DNA of 64,000 bases from positions 162,255-226,254 of the forward strand of contig DATCMU010000053.1 of assembly GCA_036563245.1 (NCBI GenBank). The letters are read 5' to 3'. Shown in pieces: positions 25,980 through 33,803 of this stretch; positions within the stretch are counted from its first letter, which is position 1, and each line of letters begins with the position of its first letter. The DNA comes from DATCMU01 sp036563245 (GTDB taxonomy: Bacteria > Pseudomonadota > Alphaproteobacteria > Rhizobiales > Devosiaceae). The translations under genes were made by a program, and so were the position numbers. The notes under the pieces were generated by a model. The model was not told the origin of the DNA, did no database searches, and was given only the letters and a program-made list of their open reading frames with translations.

Positions 25980-27701
25980 CTAAGCCGCCCGCTCCAGCAC
26001 GAAGCCTTCGCTGTCACCACGAATGATCGCCTGAGTTTCCCAGCCCTCCTGGGTCAATGGCCCACCCGCCCAGGGCCGGTCCGGATCTGGCCAGGGGATC
26101 GTTGCCACAAGAGACTGGGTATAGGGATGGGCGGGATTTTCGATCACATCCTCGGGGCGTCCCGCCTCCACGATACGGCCCTTGTGCAACACCAGGACAT
26201 AGTCGCTCACATGATAGGCGGTAGCGAGATCGTGGGTGATGTACAGCACCGAGATCGCATATTCCTGCTTCAGTTTCTGCAGGTTGCCCAGAATGGTCAT
26301 GCGCAGCGAAGCATCGACCATCGAGACCGGCTCGTCGGCAACGATCAGGCGCGGGCTCAGCATCAACGAACGCGCCACCATCAGCCGCTGGCGCTGGCCT
26401 CCGGAAAGTTCGTGCGGGAAGCGACCAAGGATTTCCGATCCATTCAGTCCAACCGCCTCGCAGGCCCGTTCCATGCGTTCGTAGATCGCGCGACGACCAG
26501 AGGCGAGACCGAAGTTGCGCAAGGGCTCGGAGAGCGCCCTGTCGACCTTGTAGAAGGGATTGAAGGATCCATAGGGGTCCTGGAATATCGCTTGAACCTC
26601 GCGCCGGAATGTTCTCCGTTCCGCCCCGGAAAGCCCGGCCAGTGACTTGCCGCGATACAGCACCTCTCCACCCGTCGGCCTTTCGAAGCCGAGGATCATG
26701 CGGGCCATCGTGGTCTTGCCTGACCCGGACTGCCCGACGACCGAGACAATCTGCGGCTGTCCGCCCGACAGGCGGAACGAGCAGGTGTCGAGCGCCAGGT
26801 TGGGCGTGCCGCCGAGAAAGCGCGAACCGAAGGTCTTGGAGACCGCATTGAAACGCAACAACACATCGTCGTCGGCCTGTGGCTTCGCGTCGCCGGAGTT
26901 CGCGGCGCGCAGCGGTCGCTGACCCAATGTCGGTACACTGTCGATCAGCATCTTCGAGTAGGCGTGGCGTGGCCTTATGAAGATCTCGGAGACCGGAGAA
27001 TCCTCAACGATCAGCCCGTCCTGCATGACGATCACGCGATGGGTGGATTGCGCCATCAGCCCCATGTCATGCCCGATCAGGATAAGCCCGCAACCGATAT
27101 CTTCCTGAACACGGATCAGGGTTTCCATCACCTGCTTCTGGGTGATGACGTCAAGGGCGGACGTCGGCTCGTCGGCAACGATCAGATCCGGGCGCATCAC
27201 GATGCCGATTGCGATGCACACTCGCTGCTTCATCCCGCCTGAGAGTTGGTGGGGATAGAGATCGGCAACCGATGCGTTCAATCCGACACTCTCGAGCACC
27301 TGGCGGGCCCTCTCGCGCTCGCCGGCCTTGTCAAGTTGAATGCCGTGATCGCGCAAACCATCGGCGATCTGCTCGAGGATTGTCAGCACCGGGTTTAGAG
27401 AGTTCATCGCTCCTTGCGGTATGTAGGAGACGGTCTTGAGGCGGGCATCGCGCACCGCGTCGCCCTTGAGTGCCAAAAGGTCGATGTCGCCCAGTTGCGC
27501 GGTGCCGCCGATGATCCGCCCTGGCGGGTTAATCATCTGCATGAGGGCCAGTGCCGTAGTAGTCTTTCCCGACCCGGATTCGCCTACAAGCGCAACACGT
27601 TCGCCGGTCCTGACCTCGAAACTGGCGCCACGCACGGCGTGAATGACGCGGGTTGAGGTACGGTAGTCGACCCTGAGATCGGTGACTTTGAGATCTGCCA
27701 T
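25980..27701 (-). CDS. Dipeptide-type ABC transporter, fused dual ATPase subunit (system C)
   Basis: A 573-residue double ATPase with NBD1 Walker A GESGSGKT (40-47), LSGGMKQR and LIVADE, and NBD2 GQSGSGKT, LSGGQRQR and LIVADEP followed by the same SMVD D-loop seen in system A. That shared oddity supports an A/C duplication. The start at 27701 follows GAGGGTGA; the frame extends to 27740 inside the permease gene. It lies 1 base after the DppC-like stop and 10 bases before the DHDPS-like gene, tying transport to catabolism in one operon. Confidence 0.93.
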   Translation of the reverse strand: MADLKVTDLRVDYRTSTRVIHAVRGASFEVRTGERVALVGESGSGKTTTALALMQMINPPGRIIGGTAQLGDIDLLALKGDAVRDARLKTVSYIPQGAMNSLNPVLTILEQIADGLRDHGIQLDKAGERERARQVLESVGLNASVADLYPHQLSGGMKQRVCIAIGIVMRPDLIVADEPTSALDVITQKQVMETLIRVQEDIGCGLILIGHDMGLMAQSTHRVIVMQDGLIVEDSPVSEIFIRPRHAYSKMLIDSVPTLGQRPLRAANSGDAKPQADDDVLLRFNAVSKTFGSRFLGGTPNLALDTCSFRLSGGQPQIVSVVGQSGSGKTTMARMILGFERPTGGEVLYRGKSLAGLSGAERRTFRREVQAIFQDPYGSFNPFYKVDRALSEPLRNFGLASGRRAIYERMERACEAVGLNGSEILGRFPHELSGGQRQRLMVARSLMLSPRLIVADEPVSMVDASLRMTILGNLQKLKQEYAISVLYITHDLATAYHVSDYVLVLHKGRIVEAGRPEDVIENPAHPYTQSLVATIPWPDPDRPWAGGPLTQEGWETQAIIRGDSEGFVLERAA

Positions 27702-27702
27702 T

Positions 27703-28635
27703 TCACCCTCTCCGGCGCAGGCGTGGATTGGCCAGTTCATCGAGACCGGCGTTGATCAGATACAGTCCCACGAACAGGACGATGAGAATGAGCACCGGCG
27801 GCAGGATCCACCACCACAAGCCCAGCATGAAAGCGGAGAACTGCATGATCCAGAAGATGGTCATGCCCAGTGTCGGCTCGTTCTGCGGACCCAGGCCCAT
27901 GGCCTCAAGCCCCACGCTGGCGAGAATGGCCGCGGCCACCGCGACGATGAAGCTGGAAACCAGATATGGCATCAGGTTCGGCGCGATTTCGCGGAAGATC
28001 ACCGACATGCTGTTGGCACCCGAGAGCTTGGCCATCTCCACATAGCCCGCCTTGCGCATCACCAGCACTTGCGACCGGATTTGCCGGGCGGGTCGGCGCC
28101 AGGCGAGCAGTGCTATGATCAGCGCCATGCCGAATGAATTGAGCCCGGTCTGCACCATCGCCGAGATCACGACCAGGAACAGGATGGCGGGAACAGTCAG
28201 CAATACGTCCACTGTCCAGGTGATCGCCTTGTCGACCCAGCCGCCGAAATATCCGGCGATGAAGCCCACGGCGCTGCCGAAAGCGATCCCGATGAAGCCG
28301 GCGATCATGCCGGTGCGGATCGTGAGGTAGGATCCCTCCACCATGACAGCGAGAACCGACCGGCCCTGCGGATCGGTGCCCAGCGGGAAGGCGCCGCCCG
28401 GCGGCTGGCTCGCTGGTCCAGAAAGCGGCGAAGCCTGGGTAATATCTACGAAGAAGCGGCCAAACAGTGCGAACCCGGCCAGCGAAAGCATCAGGATCAG
28501 GCCCAGTACCATCTGCGGGTTGCGAAGCAGGTAGCGCGCCGTGCCCAGCAACATTCCGTGCGCGGTGCCCCACTCGGCTTCCTTGGCGAACTGCTCGACG
28601 CGCTCCGTCGATTCGGTTGCGTTCGTCTGGCTCAT
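27703..28635 (-). CDS. ABC transporter permease, DppC-like (system C)
   Basis: A 310-residue DppC-type permease. I chose ATG 28635 (MSQTNATES), preceded by GAGGAGG with 8 bases of spacing; the ATG at 28656 has no ribosome-binding site and overlaps the end of the DppB gene. The first membrane helix is at about 40-62, followed by an LGTDPQGRS variant of the GTDxxGRD motif, the permease core, and an EAA loop at GYVEMAKLSGAN. It is closely similar to the system A protein at 2555-3475. Confidence 0.92.
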   Translation of the reverse strand: MSQTNATESTERVEQFAKEAEWGTAHGMLLGTARYLLRNPQMVLGLILMLSLAGFALFGRFFVDITQASPLSGPASQPPGGAFPLGTDPQGRSVLAVMVEGSYLTIRTGMIAGFIGIAFGSAVGFIAGYFGGWVDKAITWTVDVLLTVPAILFLVVISAMVQTGLNSFGMALIIALLAWRRPARQIRSQVLVMRKAGYVEMAKLSGANSMSVIFREIAPNLMPYLVSSFIVAVAAAILASVGLEAMGLGPQNEPTLGMTIFWIMQFSAFMLGLWWWILPPVLILIVLFVGLYLINAGLDELANPRLRRRG

Positions 28636-28648
28636 TTTGGAGGCCTCC

Positions 28649-29650
28649 TCAGGCATCGACGCGCACGCGCGGGTCGATCAACGGATAGATCAGGTCGACC
28701 AGGAGCATCGAGACGGCAATGGTCAGGATCAGGATAAAGACGATGCCGTAGATGGTCGGGTAGTCGAACAGGGTTATGGATTCCAGCAAGAGGTTACCCA
28801 TGCCCGGATAGCCGAAGACGACTTCCACCAGCACTGCGCCAGTGACAATCTGGCCAAAGAAGAGTGCCAGCGCTGTCACCTGAGGCAGAACGGCGTTTCG
28901 CACGCCATAGCGCAGGAACTGGCGGCGGGGCGTCAGGCCCTTGGCCTTGGCAAAGGTCATGTAGTCCTCGCCTTGCACGGTCACCATCATGCCACGCATG
29001 CCGATAGCCCAGATGCCAATGGAGGCGATGATGATCGAAAAGGCCGGAAGGATGGAATGATAGAGCACTTCCTGGACGAAAGAGAACGACCACGAAGGCA
29101 CGGAGAACATCGAATAGCCGCCCGATATTGGGAACCAACCGGTATTGGCCGCCAGGAAATAGATCAGCACCAGGCCGATGAGGTAGAATGGGATGGCCGA
29201 GAATACCATCAGGATGGATGACACGGTCTGCATGATCACGGAATCGCGCTTCCAGGCCGCATAGGCGCCGATCAGCGTGCCAAGCGCGAAGGCAATCAGC
29301 GTAGTGGAGACCATCAAGCCAAGCGTCCAGGGCATCGCCGCACCGATCAGGTCGCTCACCTTGGCCGGGTAAGATGAGATCGACGTGCCAAAATTCAGGG
29401 TCGCGATGTCCCTTAGGTAGTCGATGTAGCGCAGCCAGAGTGGCTTATCGAGGCCGAACTTGAGGTTGAACGCCTCGGTCAGCGCCTGGATCGACGCCGG
29501 GTCGACGCCAGAAGTCGCGGCGAGTTGGGTCAGCTTTTCCGCGATCGGATTCTTGGGCGAGAGTTGCGGCAACATGAAGTTGAGCGTTGCGGCGGCCCAG
29601 ATCACGGTCACAAGCATGATAATGCGCTTGACGATCAACCGGACATACAT
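28649..29650 (-). CDS. ABC transporter permease, DppB-like (system C)
   Basis: A 333-residue DppB-type permease. The ATG at 29650 follows AAGGAG by 8 bases; an upstream in-frame Met at 29689 lies in the hairpin-containing gap. It has the usual N-terminal helix (MYVRLIVKRIIML), the FGLDKPLWLRY stretch, an EAA loop (EDYMTFAKAKGL) and an FGYPGMG motif. It is paralogous to the system A protein at 3472-4464. It is separated from the binding-protein stop by 114 bases. Confidence 0.92.
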   Translation of the reverse strand: MYVRLIVKRIIMLVTVIWAAATLNFMLPQLSPKNPIAEKLTQLAATSGVDPASIQALTEAFNLKFGLDKPLWLRYIDYLRDIATLNFGTSISSYPAKVSDLIGAAMPWTLGLMVSTTLIAFALGTLIGAYAAWKRDSVIMQTVSSILMVFSAIPFYLIGLVLIYFLAANTGWFPISGGYSMFSVPSWSFSFVQEVLYHSILPAFSIIIASIGIWAIGMRGMMVTVQGEDYMTFAKAKGLTPRRQFLRYGVRNAVLPQVTALALFFGQIVTGAVLVEVVFGYPGMGNLLLESITLFDYPTIYGIVFILILTIAVSMLLVDLIYPLIDPRVRVDA

Positions 29651-29716
29651 GGGTTGGTCTCCTTGCAGACCGCCTCCCGGTGGAGGCACGGCGGGTCAGT
29701 ATTCGTTGCCGGGGGT

Positions 29717-29745
29717 GCGGGCCGGCGCTTGGGTCGCCGGCCCGC
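29717..29745 (-). other. Intercistronic hairpin between binding-protein and permease genes (system C)
   Basis: GCGGGCCGGCG (29717-29727) and CGCCGGCCCGC (29735-29745) form a perfect 11-bp GC-rich stem with a 7-base loop, about 20 bases after the binding-protein stop. No T-tract follows, so it should block 3'-exonucleases or attenuate partly rather than terminate fully. It occupies the same operon position as the hairpins of systems A and B. Confidence 0.6.
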
Positions 29746-29764
29746 CCTTCAGTATCGGCCCAGG

Positions 29765-31528
29765 CTAGTTGCCGGCGGGCTTCAACTGATGCAGCACGTA
29801 TCCGAACTGGCCAGACGTGTACCAGAAGGCCGGCTGCATATAGGGGTTCTCCTCGGACGGCCAATTGGTCCAGTAGGTCGAGTTCATCGGAATACGATGG
29901 TACCATTCCATGATCGGCACCTCGACCGCGTCCTTCATCCAGATGTCCATCGCCTTGGTGACGACATCCTTCAGTTTCGGATCGCTCGGCTCCAGCTTGA
30001 ACGCCTGGTCAACCAGGGCATCGAAGTCCTTGTTGCACCAGCGGTCGAGGAACAGCGTGGGCTGTCCTTCGGGCAGCGCGTTCTTGCAGGTATACATCTC
30101 AAGCGTTGCATAGGGATCCGAGATCGACCCGCGGTGTCCGAAGAGAGCCAGGTCGAACTTGCCGTCACGCATGATGGCCCGGCTTTCGGGGGTCGAGCGG
30201 AACTTGGTGTCGATACCTGCCCGCTTGAGCTGCTCGGCCACCACAGGGCCCACCGCGTCGAGAACAGAGATCGTTTCGATGGTCGCAGAGAGAACCTGTC
30301 CGTCCTTTTCCCAGAAGCCGTCAGCGTTCTTGGTGTAGCCGGCTTCCTGCATCAGGGCGTCGCCCTTGGCGGGATCGTAGACGCCGATGCCATACTTGTC
30401 GGCAAGCGGCTTGGCGGCGTCGATATAGGGTTTAAGGGAGCCGAACCCAGGCCACGGCGAGAACTTGGGCTGGTTGGCACCGCCATACACCACGTCGATG
30501 ATCTGGTTGCGATCGACATAGTAGTTGATGGCATGGCGAACCCTTGCATCCGACCACTTGGGATTGAGGTGGTTGAAGTACAGCGAGGTCGGCCACCAGT
30601 CTTTCGAACCGTAGGGCTTCTCCTTGCCACTGAAGGTGTTCACCTTGGGATTCTGGGTGACGATCTGCTTGATGACGCTTGCCACCTGGATATCGCCGGT
30701 GATGTCGACCTGATTGGCGGTGATGGTCTGCGCCATGCGGTCGCGGGTGTTCCCGGGAACGGTGATGACGCGCTGCATCGCCGGCAGGTTGGTGAACCCG
30801 GTCTCGGAACCCCAATAGTCGTCGCGGCGATCCATGAACACCTGGTTATCGGTGAAGCGCACCAGCTTCCAGGGACCGGTGGTGACCGGCCAGCCCTTGG
30901 CCAGGTCGTAGTTGGAGAAGCCGGCCTTGTCCTCAACACTTGCCCAGATGTGCTTGGGCACGATCTGCAGGCCAATATCGAAGTAGTTTATCAGATACTT
31001 GAAGGCAAAACGGGGATCGGCTTCCTTCATGTCGAACTTGACGGTCAGGTCATCGATCTTCTCCACGCCGTTGATCGCGCCGGCGATTTCGGTTGCATGG
31101 AGCAGGTCCTTGGGGCCGGCCGCATTGTCGAGCAGCATCTGGTAGGTGAACACCACGTCATCCGCGGTGAAGGCCACACCGTCCGACCATTTCACGCCAT
31201 CGCGCAAGTGTACGGTCACCGACGAGAAGTCGGGTGCATACTTGTAGTCGGTGGCGAGCCACGGGATCAGCTGATCCTTGTTCGAGTTGTAGTAGAACAA
31301 CGGCTCGAACATATTGATGATCGACCCGCGATAGTCCTGGTTGTTGATCGAATAGGGATTGGCCATGCCAACGTTGCGATAGACCGGCGCCTCGGACTGG
31401 TGCAGCACGATCAGGGTCTTTTCGCGCGGCACGTTGGGGATGGCCTGAGCCAGCGCCGTACCGGCCATCATGGCCAATGCCAGCCCTGTCACGAGGATTC
31501 GTCCCCCTGGGGACCACTTCTTCAACAT
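29765..31528 (-). CDS. Extracellular solute-binding protein family 5 (system C)
   Basis: A 587-residue periplasmic binding protein starting at an ATG 8 bases after AGGAGGAG. The signal peptide ends at about residue 27 (GTALA, then QAIP). VPREKTL near the mature N-terminus, LRDGVKWSDG, FTADDVVFTYQ and GPWKLV align it with the system A protein, its evident paralogue. It lies 58 bases after the SDR gene and leads transporter C within the enolase-SDR-transporter-lyase operon. The ligand should therefore be a sugar or sugar derivative oxidised by these enzymes, although the family name says peptide. Confidence 0.92.
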   Translation of the reverse strand: MLKKWSPGGRILVTGLALAMMAGTALAQAIPNVPREKTLIVLHQSEAPVYRNVGMANPYSINNQDYRGSIINMFEPLFYYNSNKDQLIPWLATDYKYAPDFSSVTVHLRDGVKWSDGVAFTADDVVFTYQMLLDNAAGPKDLLHATEIAGAINGVEKIDDLTVKFDMKEADPRFAFKYLINYFDIGLQIVPKHIWASVEDKAGFSNYDLAKGWPVTTGPWKLVRFTDNQVFMDRRDDYWGSETGFTNLPAMQRVITVPGNTRDRMAQTITANQVDITGDIQVASVIKQIVTQNPKVNTFSGKEKPYGSKDWWPTSLYFNHLNPKWSDARVRHAINYYVDRNQIIDVVYGGANQPKFSPWPGFGSLKPYIDAAKPLADKYGIGVYDPAKGDALMQEAGYTKNADGFWEKDGQVLSATIETISVLDAVGPVVAEQLKRAGIDTKFRSTPESRAIMRDGKFDLALFGHRGSISDPYATLEMYTCKNALPEGQPTLFLDRWCNKDFDALVDQAFKLEPSDPKLKDVVTKAMDIWMKDAVEVPIMEWYHRIPMNSTYWTNWPSEENPYMQPAFWYTSGQFGYVLHQLKPAGN

Positions 31529-31586
31529 CGCGATTTCTCCTCCTGTTTCGCGGTTACCGACCCCTTGGGGTCCGGATTTGCAGTAC

Positions 31587-32498
31587 TCATTGACCCGGCT
31601 TGCGGGTGAGATCGCCTGCCATTTCGGGCAGCATCAGTTTCGGTGGCCTGCCGTCGGCGCTGTTGTTGCGAATATGCGCCCCGCCCGTCGCGTAGAGACT
31701 GGCACCGGTCACGAAAGACGAATCGGAAGACAGGAAAAAAAGAGCCGGGGCGACCATGTCATGAGGCAGGCCGGCGCGGCCGACCGGATTGGCAGAACGC
31801 GCCATGCGCTCCCAGGCTTCAGCATCCTTGCGACGGAATGCATTTCGATCTGTTTCGATCAGGCCCGGCGCGAGATTGTTGACCGTGATGCCGCTCGCGC
31901 CGGTCTGAACGGCAAGATTTTCCACCAGGTTCTTCAGCGCCGCCTTGGTCAGGGAATAGACCGGCATTTCCGCCGACGGCGCCACTTCCTGCACACTGCC
32001 TATGGCCAGGATGCGCCCGAAACCGTGCTCCGCCATACCCGGGATGAGGTGCTGAAGGATCTCGATATTGGCGAACAGATTTATGCGAACCTGACGCTCG
32101 ACTTCCGGCATGGTCTGCAAAAGAATCGGCTTGTGGATCTGGATGGACGCCGAAAGGACGACGCTATCTATCGGACCATGTGCGGCCAGAGCCTTTGTTG
32201 CGAGGTCGGAACCGGCCCCCGGCACGGTCAGGTCCGCATCAAGAATATGTGCGCTTCCCGTACCCTGGTCGATCGCTGCCTTCAGGCGCGCCGCTGCATC
32301 TTCAAAACCGGAAGCAGCATCAACCTCGGCGCAGTGATGAAGGAGGACCTGGGCACCCGCCCGACCCAAGGCAAGCGCAATTGCGGCCGCGATGCCCCTG
32401 CTGGCGCCAGTGACAAGGATTCTGCGTCCGGAAAACGGACCGGGTCGCTCGGAGTGTTTCAAGTTCGTATCATCCTTGTGGCTGGGTGTATCAGGCAT
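31587..32498 (-). CDS. Short-chain dehydrogenase/reductase
   Basis: A 303-residue classical SDR. The cofactor motif is TGASRGIA (30-37), with Ala where Gly is more usual; the catalytic residues are Ser168, Tyr181 and Lys185 (YSLTK). The ATG at 32498 follows GGGAG by about 9 bases and overlaps the upstream enolase-superfamily gene by 8 bases, so the two are translationally coupled. In non-phosphorylative sugar pathways an SDR oxidises the free sugar to the lactone, which an SMP-30 protein then opens; such an SMP-30 gene lies across the divergent promoter at 35518. A 4-dehydrogenase acting on a keto-deoxy acid is the main alternative. Confidence 0.88.
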   Translation of the reverse strand: MPDTPSHKDDTNLKHSERPGPFSGRRILVTGASRGIAAAIALALGRAGAQVLLHHCAEVDAASGFEDAAARLKAAIDQGTGSAHILDADLTVPGAGSDLATKALAAHGPIDSVVLSASIQIHKPILLQTMPEVERQVRINLFANIEILQHLIPGMAEHGFGRILAIGSVQEVAPSAEMPVYSLTKAALKNLVENLAVQTGASGITVNNLAPGLIETDRNAFRRKDAEAWERMARSANPVGRAGLPHDMVAPALFFLSSDSSFVTGASLYATGGAHIRNNSADGRPPKLMLPEMAGDLTRKPGQ

Positions 32499-33663
32499 CG
32501 GGTCCGGCTCCCGCAATGCCCACATAGCTGCGCGTGGGACTGAATGGCTTTGCGGCAGCGGCAAGCAGAACCTCACGATCGATCGCGAGCCCGTTCCCAC
32601 CGGACAGCTCCACATCGGCGGCACCGTCGGCAAGATCGACGGGGAGCCCACGAAGGTTGTCGTACAGTGGGGTTTCGCGGACCTGGCGCTCGAGAATCAG
32701 GAAGTCGGGCATGGCGGCCGCCACGTGCCGGCTGACCGCATCGAGGACAGGACCGACAGGGTTGTGCAGACTGGCGGAGACACCGGTCGCAACCGCCAGT
32801 TCAAGCATGGCCATTCCGGTGCGGATTCCGGTCGATCTGAGATCGGGAAGGATCACATCGAACCCTCCGGCAGAGAGCAGGGTCGTTGCTTGCGTCAGGT
32901 TTTCAAGCGTCTCACCACCCGCAGTCCTTATGCCGACGCGATGTGCGGCGCTGCGAACCGCGCGCTGTCCCGCCGCGTCGACCACGGCGCTGTCCACCGG
33001 CTCCTCGATCCAGAACAGGTCGGCACCGTAGAGTTCGGCCATCACCGTTTCCGCTGACGAGCGGTCGAAACGGCCGTGGCAATCAACCAGAATTTCAACA
33101 TCCGGGCCGACGGCCGCACGCACCTCGTGTACACGGGCAATGCCGCGTTCGATCAACTCGCGGCCCTCACGCCCGCCGGTACGATGCCAGCGATAGCCGT
33201 CGAACGGCGCTATCTTGATGGCCCGATAGCCTTCCTCGTCCAGGATACCGCTCGCCTGCCGGGCAAACCCTTCCGGCGACCGATCCGAAATACCGCGGTT
33301 GATGTTGGCATAAGCCGGCACGCGGTTTCGGTAGGGCCCGCCGAGCAGCGCGGCCATCGAGAGACCGGCGCTGCGCGACATAGCGTCAAACAGGGCCTGT
33401 TCGAGCGCCCTGATGACCGCCCGGCGCGCCTCAGGCAGATTTTGCGCGTAAAGGCTCTGCAGGGCCGGACCGATGGCCTCCAGCGGTCGATCTTCAAGCG
33501 CGCTGGCAAACACCGCAATCTCGGACATTACGGCAAGTTCCGCACCGAACGCAGTTGCCTCACCGAAGCCGGTGACGCCCTCATCGAGGGTTGCCTCAAG
33601 GAATATCCACGCCGTCTTGGCGGACACCGGGCATAGATATCCCTGAACCTTCTCCAGCTTCAC
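32491..33663 (-). CDS. Enolase-superfamily sugar-acid dehydratase
   Basis: A 390-residue enolase-superfamily enzyme. Likely catalytic and metal residues are Lys150 (AIKIAP), Asp194 and His196 (VDCHG), Glu220 (FWIEEP), Glu251 (TAGGET) and His300 (LHNPVGP). This is the pattern of the galactonate-dehydratase-like branch, expected to turn an aldonate into a 2-keto-3-deoxy-aldonate. The GTG at 33663 was chosen because GGGAGGG precedes it by 5 bases; the frame reaches back to 33732 without a better site. It is first in the minus operon and divergent from the IclR-SMP-30 fusion, with a candidate operator at 33684-33704. Confidence 0.88.
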   Translation of the reverse strand: MKLEKVQGYLCPVSAKTAWIFLEATLDEGVTGFGEATAFGAELAVMSEIAVFASALEDRPLEAIGPALQSLYAQNLPEARRAVIRALEQALFDAMSRSAGLSMAALLGGPYRNRVPAYANINRGISDRSPEGFARQASGILDEEGYRAIKIAPFDGYRWHRTGGREGRELIERGIARVHEVRAAVGPDVEILVDCHGRFDRSSAETVMAELYGADLFWIEEPVDSAVVDAAGQRAVRSAAHRVGIRTAGGETLENLTQATTLLSAGGFDVILPDLRSTGIRTGMAMLELAVATGVSASLHNPVGPVLDAVSRHVAAAMPDFLILERQVRETPLYDNLRGLPVDLADGAADVELSGGNGLAIDREVLLAAAAKPFSPTRSYVGIAGAGPDA

Positions 33664-33683
33664 CGCTTCCCTCCCGTGGAGAA

Positions 33684-33704
33684 TGGAACTTATGTCAATT
33701 TCCA
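33684..33704. promoter_or_regulatory. Candidate IclR-type operator
   Basis: TGGAACTT (33684-33691) and AATTTCCA (33697-33704) form an inverted repeat matching at 7 of 8 positions around a 5-base centre. It resembles the TGGAAAT-like half-sites of IclR-family operators. It sits 21 bases upstream of the dehydratase GTG and about 100 bases upstream of the IclR-fusion gene. A further GTTCCA occurs at 33713-33718. Confidence 0.5.
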
Positions 33705-33803
33705 TTCCTGTTGTTCCACATGATGAGAGCATGCTATATTTTTGTCAACCGTTATCGCAAAATATGATATGGACAGCGTACGGGAAATCGATAGGTTCGC
33801 TTC

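Noticed and set aside
29525..31609. A 694-codon plus-strand frame over the system C binding protein
   Set aside because: The minus strand encodes a complete binding protein with signal peptide and ribosome-binding site; the antisense text is a shadow.
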